A DNA stretch of 64,000 nt from Orobanche coerulescens (GCA_033398695.1 CM065819.1:7985501-8049500); one strand, 5' to 3'. Positions 10,117 through 22,859 are shown, counted from the first letter of the stretch. The notes: a model not told the origin generated them from the sequence alone. Program-made: numbers and translations.

Positions 10117-10205
10117 GAAATTCTAAAACTTTGGGGTTGAGGTGCTAGCTTGTTCAAATCAGCGAGCATCTGCTGAGCACCTCAAATTCCCTTTCTGTTG
10201 TAGTC

Positions 10206-11789
10206 TTATTCTCCTTGCGGCTTCTCGAGCTTCTTCCCCCTTTTGGCCTCATCAAGACTTTGCAGGATTTCAAGAGCGGCGTCTGTTTGGTCTCGATCTT
10301 TGTTTATTCTTTCAACGAGGGAGGAAAGAGTCTGCGACATCTCTTGAATGGATTTGTCATGCGCACGTAGCTGAGAGCTGTTCTCTATCATTGCACAGGC
10401 GGTCTTGGCTTCAGCAATTCTTGTCTTCGAAGCTTCCTCCTTCAGCAGTTGCGCTTGTTTATCTTCCATGATTTTCAAGGCTTGCTTGAACACTTCAGGC
10501 AGGATGATGAATGCTTCGACAACTCGAGATACTTCGTGTTGAAGAGTTGTCATTTCTTCAACTGCAGAGGTGTGCATCCAGTTCAGAGCTTTTTCTACGG
10601 AAGAGAGAGCGTTAACTGCATCTTGGATAAATACAGTCTGAAGGCCAAGAGCTTGCAGGCGCTCTTTGCGTGCAGCAGAGATAGGAGAGTCAGGCTGGGC
10701 GAAGTCTTCAACACCATTTAACCTTCTTACGTTCACGGATGGTCGTGAAGTAAGTTGGACATCCTCAGGTTCGTTACCGTCCTCGGATTCCAAGGTTGCA
10801 GGGGCGGGAGTAGCTTCTTGTGGAATGGCGACAGTTGGTTCAGAAGCGTCCTGTGGCGAAGGTTCTTCGGCAGATAAGGATGCAGGCGGGACTGAATCCT
10901 CCTGTTGGGTTGTCGGACTGGCTTCTTTGGTCGCAACAGGCTCGGGTGCCTGTTCCAAAATTTCTTGATCTTCCACGACTGGAGGGACTGATTCGTCCTG
11001 GTCGGGAATGTTCTCCGGCTGTGGTGAAGGTGGATTAGCTTGGGTAGATGGCCCTTCGTCGTTTCTGGGTGGAGAGGTGGCTTGGGCTTCAGCCTCTTCA
11101 CGGCTCAATCTCAGACCTGCTTGAAGAGCATCGTCGTCGTCGTCTGAGTCGTGGTCGTCGTCGTCTTTTGGATTGATGGGAGAGTCCTCTGACTTCTTCT
11201 TTCCTTTTCTTCTGGCGTCGGATTTGTGCAACAGGTGGCTTTCAATGAGATCTTTGCAAGAAGCGTTGTCCCATCGAAGCAGTGCCTCAATTTGAGTTGA
11301 GTCAGTTACTTCGGAGACAAATCGCTCTTCGTGGCTCCATTCGCTCCAATTGTACAGAGTGTCGTACGGAGCTAGCCTAAAGCTTTTCCATTGCAGAAAT
11401 CTTTCGTACGCCTGTTCAATTTGTACTGAAAGAAGTGTTTGATTTATAATTGAGTCGGGGGAGGGACTTCGAATCATGTCTGGAGACGCTGTTTCGAGGG
11501 ATTCCGGTACAGGTATGGGATCCTGCACGGAAGATGGACTCCTTGCAGGGGATGGTGCCCCGAAGGAAATTGGATCCTGTACGGGTGTGGAATCCCGTAG
11601 AGGAGAAGTAGCTTTTGGCTCCGAATGGGCAGCCGACGTGCTAACGTCTTGAATGTTGGCAGATGTCTCTAAATCCGTCGTAGCCGCCAAGGGCTCGGGA
11701 TCTACTGTCGATGCAGTAGGAGACACCTCTTCCGCAGGGGTTGGGCCATGGGGTGCTATATCGATGGGGTTGCGCCACGGGCGAGACAT
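10206..11789 (-). CDS. Element F accessory ORF, 527 residues, disordered with a coiled-coil end
   Basis: A long open frame starts MSRPWRNPIDIAPHGP. Residues up to about 340 are rich in Pro, Ser, Thr and Glu with an acidic Asp run near residue 215 (DDDDHDSDDDDD), so largely disordered. From about 360 onward the helix-forming C-terminus has heptad character. No envelope features (signal peptide, transmembrane anchor) are seen. It lies 3' of pol, where some Sireviruses carry an envelope-like gene, so env-like is possible by position only. The preceding frame ends 55 bases upstream in a different phase, so it may be one protein split by a frameshift. Confidence 0.6.
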   Translation of the reverse strand: MSRPWRNPIDIAPHGPTPAEEVSPTASTVDPEPLAATTDLETSANIQDVSTSAAHSEPKATSPLRDSTPVQDPISFGAPSPARSPSSVQDPIPVPESLETASPDMIRSPSPDSIINQTLLSVQIEQAYERFLQWKSFRLAPYDTLYNWSEWSHEERFVSEVTDSTQIEALLRWDNASCKDLIESHLLHKSDARRKGKKKSEDSPINPKDDDDHDSDDDDDALQAGLRLSREEAEAQATSPPRNDEGPSTQANPPSPQPENIPDQDESVPPVVEDQEILEQAPEPVATKEASPTTQQEDSVPPASLSAEEPSPQDASEPTVAIPQEATPAPATLESEDGNEPEDVQLTSRPSVNVRRLNGVEDFAQPDSPISAARKERLQALGLQTVFIQDAVNALSSVEKALNWMHTSAVEEMTTLQHEVSRVVEAFIILPEVFKQALKIMEDKQAQLLKEEASKTRIAEAKTACAMIENSSQLRAHDKSIQEMSQTLSSLVERINKDRDQTDAALEILQSLDEAKRGKKLEKPQGE

Positions 11790-11844
11790 CCTCGGAGTGT
11801 TTGGCTTTGATTTTTGAGAGCCTCCGAGTCTCTTCTTCGACTTC

Positions 11845-12770
11845 TCATCGTGAGTGCTTCTTGCTGTGAGAACGCTTGCGCTTCTTCTTTGAAGATTCCA
11901 ATTCAGGGACCTTCACGGTTTCGTCTCTGGGATTGTCAGAAATAGGCATGTGACGTGTTCTCGGGTGGTTGGCATGCATTGTGCTCTGGTTATAGGCAGA
12001 GGGTTTGACGCCTCCTAAATATATCCGTGAGCTGTTTTTCTTAGCATCGGCGGATTGCTTGACTCCGCACTTCGTCAGAATGTAGTTTAGCATTAAACCG
12101 AACGATTTCTTTTGGGTGGCCGGTTTGCACACCTCTTCCTGAAGACGTTTCAAAATGATTTGACACCAGTTGACCTTTTCACAGGTCAAGATAGCTACCA
12201 TCATTGTGAACCTAAGATTCATGCACATCTCGAACGCACCAGTTCGATTTTCAATGATTCTGGAACAGAAATCGTGGAGATAAACGAAATGAAGAAGAAA
12301 ATTTTTCTTGTGGCACGTGGTTGTCACCATATCAACCACTTTGGACCCGGTAAATAGTCCATAAAACTTGGTAATCAGCCCTTGAGACCCAAACGTCTCA
12401 AGCTGGTCCATGGTCAGGCCGTCGGCGGGCAGCCTGTAGATTTTCTGAAGTAGGTCGCTATCTATGCAGATTTGCACTCCTTGGGTATTGCGGTGATGTC
12501 GGCAACATGTCCTCCACAGGCTAGTGAGAGAAAACGAACGGCGGCGTTGAGGTAGAATTCCTCAACCGGATGAGCGTCGTATTTGTCGGCGGTTTTGCTT
12601 CCAAAGCGATAAAGACCTTGTTGTTCAAGACGAGTAATGATATACTCCATCGGTTCAGTGTCGTTGGTTTCAGAGATGATACGCTCGATGATGACGGTTT
12701 TCGAGAAGATCCGTCCATCAATGATGTTGGAGGTTTTCTTCAGAACGGGGGATGAAGATTGACTAGCCAT
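11845..12770 (-). pseudogene. Element F accessory ORF, N-terminal part, frameshifted
   Basis: Two overlapping frames (12770-12462 and 12477-11845) read as one conceptual protein broken by a one-base loss near 12468-12476. The first starts MASQSSSPVLKKTSNIID and includes a short EFYLNAAVRF motif. I recall EFY-type motifs in plant transposon accessory proteins, without certainty. The second has a globular, Cys- and aromatic-rich segment and ends in a basic stretch (SSKKKRKRSHSKKHSR) that could be a nuclear localisation signal. It is the first ORF after pol. Function unknown. Confidence 0.55.
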
Positions 12771-13536
12771 GGATGTTTTCTTAAAGCGAAGGTGTAAGAA
12801 AACAGTAGAAATTCGCAGTGAATATGCAGAGAATATGTAGGCTGTTTGCTTGAGATCTCTTGTAATTGCAGAATGCGTAAAGAGTCTCTAATGGCAGATA
12901 CAGTCCTTTTATACTTGGGGCGGCGAAATAGGGTTTGCAGAGTACGAATGGTCAGATTTTAAGGGATGGGAACCGTTTTTGAAATCGACGGTCAGGATGG
13001 ATTTAGTATAACTGGTACGCTAATCCATTAACAGGTTTTAAAATACTGCGGGTCCCACTTCTGACATAGGTTGAATACCCTAAATGCCTAAAACGGCGGT
13101 TTAAAAATAATAATCAATTGAAAACATCGCGGCTTTTGAGATTCAGTTGTCCAGATGTCGTGTAAGGCATTTAATGAACGTGACGATTGTCATAAAACAG
13201 GGCACGTGGACAAAAATTATTTTAAAAAGGAAATAATGTATTATATTATATACTGAATCAAAATCCTATAGTATGTCTTTGTTCTCCGTCGATACTGACG
13301 TTCCCCTTAAAAAGGTACTAATAGGTTTTAAATTCCATACAAACAATAGTTGGATTAATCTTGTATTCATGGGTCTACAGTATTCCCCCTTAATTGCACA
13401 CATCACCGTAGTATTCATATGCCTTCGTTCGCTACAAGATCTTGTATTGATGTTTCGAGTGTACGGATAATTAATGTTGAATCTGTATTCACGGGTCTTC
13501 TGACATTCCCTCAATTGTTGAGTAAAAGCGGTAAAT
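12771..13536 (-). other. Spacer between pol and accessory ORFs in element F
   Basis: About 760 bases without a convincing ORF. It could hold a promoter or splice acceptor for expressing the 3' ORFs; none is clear to me. Confidence 0.35.
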
Positions 13537-16500
13537 TTACTTACGAGTCCGCCGTAGTATTCCCAGTCTGTTCTTAGCATGTTGAATCTTGCGTGTCGAG
13601 AGGCTTGGTGAAGATGTCGGCCACGGATGTTTGTATGGACTTTTTCGTGCGAACATCCTTGTTCTCGACATGATTCTGATGAAATGATGCTTCATGTTGA
13701 TATGCTTAGTGCGCGAGTGCAAAACAGATTGTGCGTGATTGCAATTGCACTCGTGCTATCACACATGATTGGAGTCTCTCTAGCATCGATTCCATAATCG
13801 GCGATTGTTGCCGCATCCAAAGGATCTGCATACAAGGCACAATGACATAGTACTGATTCGGCCGTGGAAGAGAATTTGCCAATTGCTTCTTACGAACCAA
13901 GATACGAGTCTAGGTCCAAGAAAGTGACAAGTTCCACTTGTACTCTTCCTATCTAGCTTGCGACCTCCGAGATCCGAGTCAGTATCCAACTAAATCGAAT
14001 CCGCCTTCCTTAGGATACCACGATCTGCATCGACTGTTCCTTTAACGTATTTCAGATTCGTTTAGCCGTATTGAAGTGTGATTCCTTAGGTGCAACTTGG
14101 TATCTCGCACACACTCCAACAAAGCTGGATATCGGGCTCTGGCCGTTAGGTACGGGAGCGAACCAATGAGCTTCTGTAGAGTGATTGGTCAAACGGCTTT
14201 CGGCTTCATCGGCACTAATTTGCACGGAAGTGCTCATGGGGGTTGGCGAGGATTTGGAAGTGTTCATTCCAAATTTGTTGAGAAGCTCCTTCCGTATTTC
14301 TCTGGTTGATGAATATACCTGTAGGCATCCGATCTATCTTCAAACCTAGGAAATAACTAAGTTCCCCCATCATACTCATTTCAAATTTGCTTTGCATGAG
14401 ATGTGAGAACCTTTGACATAGAGCAAGGTTAGTTGAACCAAAAATAATATCATCGACATAAATTTGTACCATTATAAGGTCATCTCCTTCGTATTTTGAA
14501 CAATGTTTTGTCGACACCTTTCTCAAATCCGTTATTGGTTAGAATCTTGGGACGGGGTTTCGTACTGTGCTCTAGGGGCTTGTTTAAGTCCGTACGCCGC
14601 TTTCCTTAGCACAGTAAACTAGATCAATACCGTCTGTGTTGGCAAACCACGGTGGTTGTTCAACATAAACTTCTTAAAGCTCTCCATTCAGAAAGCACTC
14701 TTGACGTCCATTTGGTATACGATAAAATTCTTATGGGCGGCAAAGGCTAAAAATATCTGATGGCTTCTAGTCTCGCTACGAGGCGAAGGTTTCATCATAG
14801 TTGATTCCTTCTTCTGACAATAGCCTTGTGCTACTAGTCTGGATTTGTTTCTTATGATAAGTCCATTTCCATCCTTTTTGTTTGAAATACCCATTTGGTT
14901 CCTATAACCGATTGGTGTGTCGGTCTGGTACAAGATACCATACATTGTTTCTTTCAAACCGTTAAGCTCTTCTTCCATAGATGTAATCCAATGAGAGTTG
15001 TTAAGAGCGTTTATGGTCGAAGCAGTTCGATCGGGCTAAGAATACGGCGATAGAGCACATATTGAGTCTCCTAAGTTCGGATTGAGATTTCCATTCGAAG
15101 CGTGAGACTTCATCATTAGATTCTTCTTGGGCACAAAGTACATTTCCTTGTGTATTCTCGTATTCTCCTACGAGTAGAAACACACTGCATTAATGTTTCC
15201 AATGATCAGCTCTTGCGGATGATCTCTCAACCATCTTCGGTCGGGTTCTAGTTCGTGGTCCCGTCTTGTGTCGAAAGTTTACGTGGGTACACGGCTTGCA
15301 GTCGACTTCATCCACATCGATTCTTACAGTGCGGGGTTGATTTCTAAATCAACTACGGGTTCTATGGGTGTAGGTGGATCCAAGATAGATAGATGGTGAA
15401 TGTCTGAGTGATATTATCTACTCTGTAGGGTCATGGTGTGGTTCGTCGAACACTACATGAATCGATTCCTCGATCGTCACCTCCTTTTATTAAAGATTCT
15501 AAAGCTTTGCGACGGAGGAGTATCCTACGAATATTCCTTCATCGATTTTTCATCAAATGTTCTAAGTTGGTCCTTCCCATTGTTCAATACGTAACACCCG
15601 CATCCAAAATGTGAAAATACGAAACTAATGGAGTTTTGTTGTTCCATACCTCGTAGTCGTTTTGTTGTGGTGCTTGTTGACGATACAATGGTTTTGAGTG
15701 TAGCACGCCGTGTTAGTTGCTTCACCCCGAAACGTTGCGGCAATTTGCTTCGGCAATCATTGTCCTTGTTGCTTCTTTCAACGCCCTATTCTTTCGCTCG
15801 GCAACACCATTTTGTTGAGGTGTTCGGGCGGTGAGTACTCGTCTTGTATTCCATTCTCCGACAGTATTGCTCTATAAAGCGCTTAGTAAATTCGGTACCT
15901 CTGTCGGAACGAATGCACACGATACTCGATGCTTTTTCATTCGCAACTTTCTCAGAGCTCGGGCACCTTGATGTTGTTTCCTTCTTCTTGCTAAGAAAGA
16001 TCGTCTAAGCATACCGGAATAATCATCAACAACAACCATACAATATTTCTTACCTCCCAAACTTACGGGTCTACAGACCGTAGAGATCCATGTGTAGCAT
16101 TTCCAATACTCTTTGGGTTGAAAGGTAGGATTTGCTCTTCGTGGTTGACTTGATTTGCTTGCCTTTCTGGCATGGTCCGCAGACGCCGTCCTTATTGAAT
16201 GACACATCGGCAAACCTCTTACCATACCCTGTCTTGAAAGCTTGTTGATCGTCTTGAAGTTGACGTGAGACATCCTCTTGTGCCATAGCCACTAAGATCT
16301 GCAGTGCCTTTGGCAACAAAACATGGAATTGAGGAGCTCATAGGCTTCCCGATCGGCAATGTACATATTACACGATCGCTTCCTGTAAGCACAACTTCCT
16401 TGGTTTGGGTGTTCTTGACTCTACAACGATCTATATAGAACTTCACCGAGAACTGTTTATCACGTAACAAGCTAATACTAAGTAGATTATACTGTAAGCC

Positions 16501-16707
16501 TTCAACATATGCGACATCGGTGACTTTGAATTTCCCGACAAGTAAGTTTCCTTTCCCTCTTGTTCTTCCTTTAGACTTATCACCGAAGCGAACTTTTGGA
16601 CCGCGACCTTCTACAAAATCAGATAGCTTGCTCCTGTCTCCAGTCATGTGACGAGAGCATCCACTATCGAAGTACCAGGTATCCTCCTCTAGAATGTCCT
16701 GTAACAA
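13537..16707 (-). pseudogene. Element F pol: protease, integrase, reverse transcriptase, RNase H
   Basis: Broken frames run in copia order. Protease: WYFDSGCSRHMTG near 16680, with active-site DSG. GAG-pre-integrase follows with CGPCQKGK near 16170. The integrase core lies at about 16100-15520. RT has VYQMDVKSAF near 14700 and MVQIYVDDIIFGS near 14460, including the catalytic DD. RNase H has LDRKSTSGTCHFLG near 13945 and a C-terminal stretch ending near 13540. There are many frame changes. Several lie exactly where a conserved motif expects a CAG or CTG codon (near 13790, 13725 and 13685). Some breaks may therefore be sequence errors rather than decay. Confidence 0.85.
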
Positions 16708-16833
16708 AGAAATTAGGTAGATTTAGGTCCCCTTTGATTTTTGGGTCCATGTATGTTAGTTCCTTTAGGTACCCAGATTTTCCTGACAGCAATTGGTTTA
16801 CTGTAGGATGTACTCGGTGCAAGATTGCGGTAT

Positions 16834-17575
16834 CTACGGGGCATATCCGTAGTTGTTATAATCATGATAATTACTATGCATGTAAAATTTAGGATTATTA
16901 TTATTATTCCAGCATTTAATGCCGTCTAGGAGGTGGAGCCATTTTCCTAGGCCTAACAGACTTGTCTTCTGGGTCTCCAGTTGGATTCCCAATGCCGTTG
17001 TTGATACCGAACGGCATCTCATTGTCTTGAGGGATAACGGCTCCTGTATCCAATACCTAGGTGCACCATCTTGAGGAATGCTGCATGCGGGCCTTTGGTG
17101 GTTGGATACCGTCTTCTTTCGAATGACTTTCGGCTTTGATGATATGCTTGGGGAGCATCTTTGTAGATTACGCCTTACGAGTGGTTGTTGGTTCCACTGC
17201 CTCGAATTGTAGAGTTGTGGAGGCGGAATGGCAGCTCTTGGTTTTCTCGATGCATGAGGTTCCTTTATGGGACTAGGAACATCTTCCGATTGGAATGTGT
17301 TCCACACTCTTGACGAACACAAGACTAGTTTTACCTTTATTCGAACATGAGCCGTATCCTAAGCCACTTTTATCATGAGCATGTTGCCCGGTGCTCGAAA
17401 TTTCTTCCATTCTTTTGGACGATTTTTCAAAAGACTTGAGAATGGTCTCAAGTTCGGTTTCTCGCTTCTCGAGAGTTGTAATTTTGGTTTGTAGTAGAAC
17501 CAAATCATTTGTCTTGCTCTCATTATGGGTTTTAACCTCATTTAGTTCATGAGCAAGTTGATGATTGCTCTCCAT
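16834..17575 (-). pseudogene. Element F gag C-terminal coiled coil and linker to protease
   Basis: The frame 17575-17273 is a heptad-rich segment (HQLAHELNEVKTHNESK onward, then LEKRETELETILKSFEKS), typical of the coiled coil after the knuckle in Sirevirus-type gag. It continues in other phases to the basic, Pro-rich stretch 17322-16834 before the protease. Frame changes separate the parts. Confidence 0.65.
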
Positions 17576-17809
17576 GAGTTTTTCAAAATCGACCTTCTTT
17601 GGTTACAATCAAGAGACATATTATCATAGTTTATCTTGACAAGTCATTCTCATCTTTCGGCTCTAGATTTGTTAATTGAAGCCGTATATTCTCGATTTTA
17701 GACTCTCATGGGCTTTTGAATGTTTTTGAACTCATTCATCATATTTTCGAAAGTATGAGATGCATTAGATGGAATAAGCGAGGTTGAACTTACCTCATCG
17801 TCATTGTCT

Positions 17810-18984
17810 TCACCTTCCGAACATCTTTAGCCATAAAGCACATGTATGCTTTATCATCGAACTCATCGTCGGATGAATCACTCTCGATGACCACCAAGAC
17901 ATTCTCGATTTGGATGGTGTGGGGGAGGCTTCTGATTCTCCAATCAGGGCCTTGAGCTTGTCTTTCCAAGCACGTCTTCTTTCATCTCGCTCTTGTTGCT
18001 CGGCCTCCGGCAACCTTTGGACTTTGGGATGAGGACATTTGTTTGCATAATGGCCTGGTTTCCTGCAGTTATAACACAGGTTAGCATCGGATGATGTTTC
18101 GGTGCTTACCTTGTTGACAGGTTTGGGCCTGTAGGGAGTCTTTCCAGACTGTTTGATAAACTTTTTGAATTTATGCATTAGAAGCGCCATTTCATCTTGT
18201 GACAGGATGTCGTCGTCGCTGTCAGCACTCTTGTGACCGGGCTTCGACGAGCTAGGCATGCTGTGTCGACGGTTCGATACAGCGGCGAGAGCTGTGACCT
18301 TTGAAGGAGATTCTTCAGCTTTCTCTCTTCTGTCAATGTCATACTCAAATGCTTTAAGGTCAGAGAAGAGATCAAAAGTGGATATTTCATTAAGATTACA
18401 TGATACACGCATAGCTGTGGTCTTAATGTCCCATCGGGCTGGGAGAGATCTGAAAATTTTTAAGTTCTTCTCCTTTTGGGTGTAAATCTTGCCCAACGCT
18501 TCAAGTTCACCAACAATACCAGTAAATCTGAGGTCAAGTTCCTCAAGTGTTTCCGTTGGTTTCATTTCAAAAGATTCGAATTGCTGAGTGAGTTTTGAAA
18601 TTTTGTTTTCTTTTGAGAGCTCAGTTCCCTCACAAATTAACTTGAGTTTATCCCAGATTTCTTTGGCTGTTTTGCAGCTCTTTACCTTTGAGAACGTGCC
18701 TTTGTCAAGAGTGACAAATAACGCGTTCTTAGCCACGTTGTCTAGATTGGCTCGCTTCCTTTCATCGGTTGTCCATTGCTCGCGTTCCTTCTCGAGCATT
18801 TCAGCATGGGCTTGGCCCTCAATCCTTGCGGCTGGATTGACCTTCATAATCTTGATCGGACCATCCTGTATAACAAAGATCATCTCTTCGTGCATTGCCG
18901 CAAGATGAGCTTCCATTCTAATTCTCCATCGTCAAATTCGTTAATAGAGAACATAGGGACTTTGTTAATCATAGAGGTATCCAT
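17810..18984 (-). pseudogene. Element F gag (UBN2/copia-type) with CCHC knuckle
   Basis: A 368-residue frame (18916-17810) has the copia gag core: MEAHLAAMHEEMIFVI, TAKEIWDKLKLICEGT, a FESFEMKPTETLEEL segment and LPARWDIK. A CCHC knuckle CYNCRKPGHYANKC follows near 18050. The more likely start is the ATG at 18984 (MDTSMINKVPMF), because the sequence between 18984 and 18917 encodes a gag-like N-terminus in another phase. That implies a frameshift near 18930. The frame is otherwise long and intact. Confidence 0.85.
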
Positions 18985-19081
18985 ACCGATAATATAGGAA
19001 TGAAAGAAACTGTTTTGAAAATAAGTGATTTGAATCGATTCGGTTAAAAGAAATACGACCGATTCTTTTTAGAATCAACCG

Positions 19082-19093
19082 CTCCGATACCAC
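19082..19093 (-). promoter_or_regulatory. Element F primer-binding site (tRNA-iMet)
   Basis: On the minus strand TGGTATCGGAGC follows the 5' LTR by one base. It is complementary to the initiator tRNA-Met 3' end with one mismatch (TGGTATCAGAGC expected). Confidence 0.85.
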
Positions 19094-19094
19094 T

Positions 19095-20222
19095 TGTTGG
19101 CCACTTAAGTATCTTGGATACGCTTTGGAAAAGTAGTTTAAACAACAAAGCAGTATGGAATCTAAATACGAGTGCGTAGCGGAAGTCTTGGATACGATTA
19201 GTTGCCGTGGATACGACAGAGTACTTGGTGTATACTTAATATATCACAGCTTATTTCAAACAAGAAAAGTCAAGGTAAATGACACGATAATTTAAGTGGT
19301 TCGAGGTAAACCCTCTACGTCCACCGGTCCTCCACACAGAGTAAAAGTTTATTAAATAATTCTGCGTACACAACTACGTAATTATAAACAAACCTATCCT
19401 TGTATCGTTCACCTGATTGATACAAAGAATATCACTTTCAACCTTTCACAGTTGGTTAAAGCTTCCTTCTTGACTAGCTTCTTCACACACGGTTCAAAGC
19501 TTCGTCCTTATTCGTCCCACATGTGTCGAATAACTTGTTGAGTTCTCTCTGAGCTCGGTTTTTAGTCATAGTTAAAAGGTTTGGTAAGCAGGTAAGTTCA
19601 TCAGCTTTGAATATCAAGATCGATGATAGTCGTTCTTGATGTTTGAGCACCGTATATCTCTTTCGTTTTAACTTGCGCTTGCTCTGGAGATATGTTTGCT
19701 CGGATGATAACTTTGATAGCTTTTAGAGTTATATTACTTGGGGTATCTGATCTTCAATGTCTTCAAGGATATATATAGCCTCAAGAAAGTATCCGTTGAG
19801 ATGTCCGTTTGAATAAGATTTCCTTCAACGGAATATGACATGATCCGATTTCGCGGGATTCTCAAGATCAAGACCGATGATTTAAATACTTTATCCTTGA
19901 GCATTTAAATACTTCTTTGTTCAACGGAACTTGACTTGTGTTCTTTCTTGTCCTTTTGTGAACTGTATGGAGAATGACTGTATTTAGGATGTCGAGACAG
20001 TTTCCATACTTGATCTTTTCACAAGTCTTCAAGGCTGTCTTGTGAGCTTCACTTATGCCGATTCGACGTGTCTTGATACATGATAAATCCTTGAATCCTC
20101 GATACAGTTTTCCTTTACTGTATTTGGCATATATGTCAAAACCTTCTCAATAACAAATAACAATCGATACAGGGATCGGGTATCCCGGCTAAATCGATAC
20201 AGGGTGTTTGTTTTTCCTAACA
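19095..20222 (-). repeat. Element F 5' LTR
   Basis: 1128 bases matching 8057-9186, with the same TGTTGG/CCTAACA ends next to the primer site. Confidence 0.95.
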
Positions 20223-20227
20223 TTTGT

Positions 20228-20313
20228 GTCTTATTTTCTTCCCTTATTTTATTTTGAGTATGAATAATAAAGAGTCTTGCTCGGGACTAGCAAAAATTTA
20301 AGTGTGGGGTATT
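20228..20313 (+). promoter_or_regulatory. Element E 3' interior end with polypurine tract
   Basis: After F the interior of E resumes. CGGGACTAGCAAAAATTT followed by AAGTGTGGGGTATT directly precedes the 3' LTR, the usual polypurine layout of Tat/Athila-type elements. Confidence 0.8.
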
Positions 20314-21090
20314 TGATTAGTGCATAATTGATCTAAAATTTATATACAAAATATTCCTTTTTTCCGGGCATAATTGTACTGATTTGTGATTAAAAATACA
20401 TATTTTACAGATATGTCCAAACATGAGCTAAAAATGGTTATTTTACAGATTACTGACATGAAGCATCAAAAAGGACGGAAAACAAGATCAAATCCAATGA
20501 CGGGAATTTTTCAAGGCAAAACGACCATACAACACGGCGCAAAAAGGACCGTGTTATGTAGGCCGTTTCACATACGGCGCAACAAGGGCCGTGTCTTGGG
20601 CCGTTTCACACACGGCCGACATTTAGCGCCGTGTCCTCGCGCATATTCCGGAAGAGACCAAGTCATCACAAAACGGCGCACAACACGGGGCAAACTGGGC
20701 CGTTTTTCATCGCCGTTTTTCAGCAGATGCCATGCAAAAATAGTCCACTTTTGACCATCTTGTGAACTCAACCACAAGATATTTTTATGGTCAAAAGTCT
20801 GAAAAATCAAAGATATGGGTGAAGTGTGAACAAAGAATTAATCAAGATAATACAATAGATATTTTGAATTAAATAATCAATTGTATTCTTGAAAATCACC
20901 TATAAAAGGACACCTTCATCCATTGCAAAATCATCATCCTCTTCTTGAAAAGAAACACTCCTTCATTTTAGCAAGATATTTTCCTTAGAACTCTCAATTT
21001 TAGTTTGTATTTCATTTTTTGGTTTGAAGTTTTTCTTTCATTTAGTTTGTAATTGAAAAGTGCTTGATCAATAAGCACTTAGTATTTTAC
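20314..21090 (+). repeat. Element E 3' LTR, first part
   Basis: It matches 2360-3400 without the MITE. It stops at the TTTAC target site (21086-21090) of element A and continues at 63741. Confidence 0.95.
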
Positions 21091-21297
21091 TATAATATCC
21101 GGGGATAATTTTTTTTTCGTGTTACTGTTGAGTTGTACATATTCATTTGGAATTGTACAAGTGTTGTTGTTTTGGACTGATACAATGTATATTGTATTGG
21201 AATATTTTGGGATCGAAATATTATACTTGTCGTCGGGTTGGTTTCGTCGTTTGAATGTTGGTTGGAGAGTTTGGATTTTTGGCTAAGTTCATAGCCT

Positions 21298-21694
21298 TAG
21301 CGTACGCTACGGATGTAGCATTACGTACGCTAGCGTGTTGCTATTACGTACGTTATGCCTGTAAGGTTACGTACGTAATGCTTGGTAGGTGGCAGGAACC
21401 TTCCTCGTAGTCACTTTCGGCCGGTGGGTCCCGAGCATCTTCCGATCGGATCTCACTATTGCAGTCAACAGGCCTTTACGTACATTAAGAGGTGAGCTCT
21501 ACGTACGTAATACAGGTCTTGTTAACGTACGTAATAAGTTCTTGTTTACGTACGTTAAGGCCTCCGTATTTTAGTCCAGTTAGTTCTGGATTTTTCATTA
21601 CGTACGTTAATGTCATGGCATAGCGTACGTAATGTCTCTTACATACGTTAACCATAGTGTATAACGTACGTAATGAATTTGTCAGTCTATTTAT
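21298..21694 (+). promoter_or_regulatory. Element A U3: TACGTA palindrome cluster before a TATA-like box
   Basis: Repeated palindromes TTACGTACGTAA and TAGCGTACGCTA, with variants, occur about a dozen times between 21298 and 21673. TATTTAT follows at about 21688-21694. The 3' LTR repeats this at about 60096-60470. Confidence 0.55.
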
Positions 21695-22859
21695 GTTAGC
21701 TTCGTATTTCATTTCCTCACGAACCAAAACACAATTTCGCTCCCTAGAATCGTCCGTTTGGACTTGTTATTGATGTTAAGCACCTTCCAACTCGATCTTG
21801 ATCATCCTAGCTTGGATTGAAGCTTGAAGTTGGAAGCTTGTTGGTGCTCCTTTGGTGTTTGGAGGCTTCTTCTTGTTCTTCTTCGGTAAGTTCCCTCAAT
21901 CTCTTGTTCTTCAAGTGATTTTCAAGTTTTTGTTGTTGTTTTCTTCGGGTATTGTTTGATTAATGGAATATATCATGATTCTTCATGGTTTTGATAAACT
22001 TTTGATGAAGAAGATGATAGTATCACTTGAGTTGGATTATGTTCTTGATGTTTTAGATTGTTGGAGGTTTTTAATCATGTCTAGGAAGGATTATGTTAAG
22101 ATTGTTATATGATTAACATAGCCTTGAGATGATTTTTGTTGTTGGTGGTGTTCTTGAAAGATTTTAACCATTTTAATAAGGATTTATGATAATTTAAGGG
22201 GTGATTATCATAATTTGAAAATGGTTGAGTGAATCTTGTTGTTTAATCCGAATTCATGATGTATTGAGCAAGGATTTTTGTTTCAGACATCATGATTATT
22301 GAGTTGATGATGTTCTTGGGGTGATAATGATAATATTGATAATATTATCATTGTAGGAGGATCAATTTGATGATATTGGTGATATTATCATTTTGAGATG
22401 TTTGTTTTGATAATTGTTCTTAAGTGAATCTTGTTGAATGGATTTCACAAGTGTTAAGAACGTAATGATCATGTTAATTGATCATCGAGGTGTTGGAGGA
22501 TGTTGGAATTCATAGTTGAGAACTATGATATTCGTTCGTGCGGTGTGATCGATTCGTGTTTGAATCGGGCTTTGTCCTTGTCGTTGTTTTCTATTGATTT
22601 TGTGTTTTTGAATGAATCATTTTCATTCAAGGTTGTTCGAGTGTTGTGATCGTCGGGGGGCGTCGTTCGTCGTTTTGTGCCAGGACGTTGATCGTGGAAG
22701 GACTTTCTCGCATTCAGTTTGAGGCAAGTTTTATACTTGTACTAGTCAATGAGATTAATGTTATCATATATGTGTATGAATGTGTGTATCATTTCGAGAC
22801 TTGGTCTCTTTATGATTTTGTTGACATCAAGGGATTGTTTGATACGATACCCTTCGGCA

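Larger units (their letters stand above)
8057..20222 (-). mobile_element. Element F: Ty1/copia retrotransposon, probably Sirevirus-like
   Basis: Both LTRs run TGTTGG to CCTAACA on the plus strand (8057-9186 and 19095-20222), flanked by target duplications TTTGT (8052-8056, 20223-20227). On the minus strand the order is 5' LTR, tRNA-iMet primer site, gag with one CCHC knuckle, coiled coil, protease, integrase, RT, RNase H, then about 3 kb of extra ORFs, purine tract and 3' LTR. The order IN before RT defines Ty1/copia. The 12 kb length, gag type and extra 3' coding region suggest a Sirevirus (SIRE/Maximus) relative. It inserted into E's interior. Confidence 0.92.
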
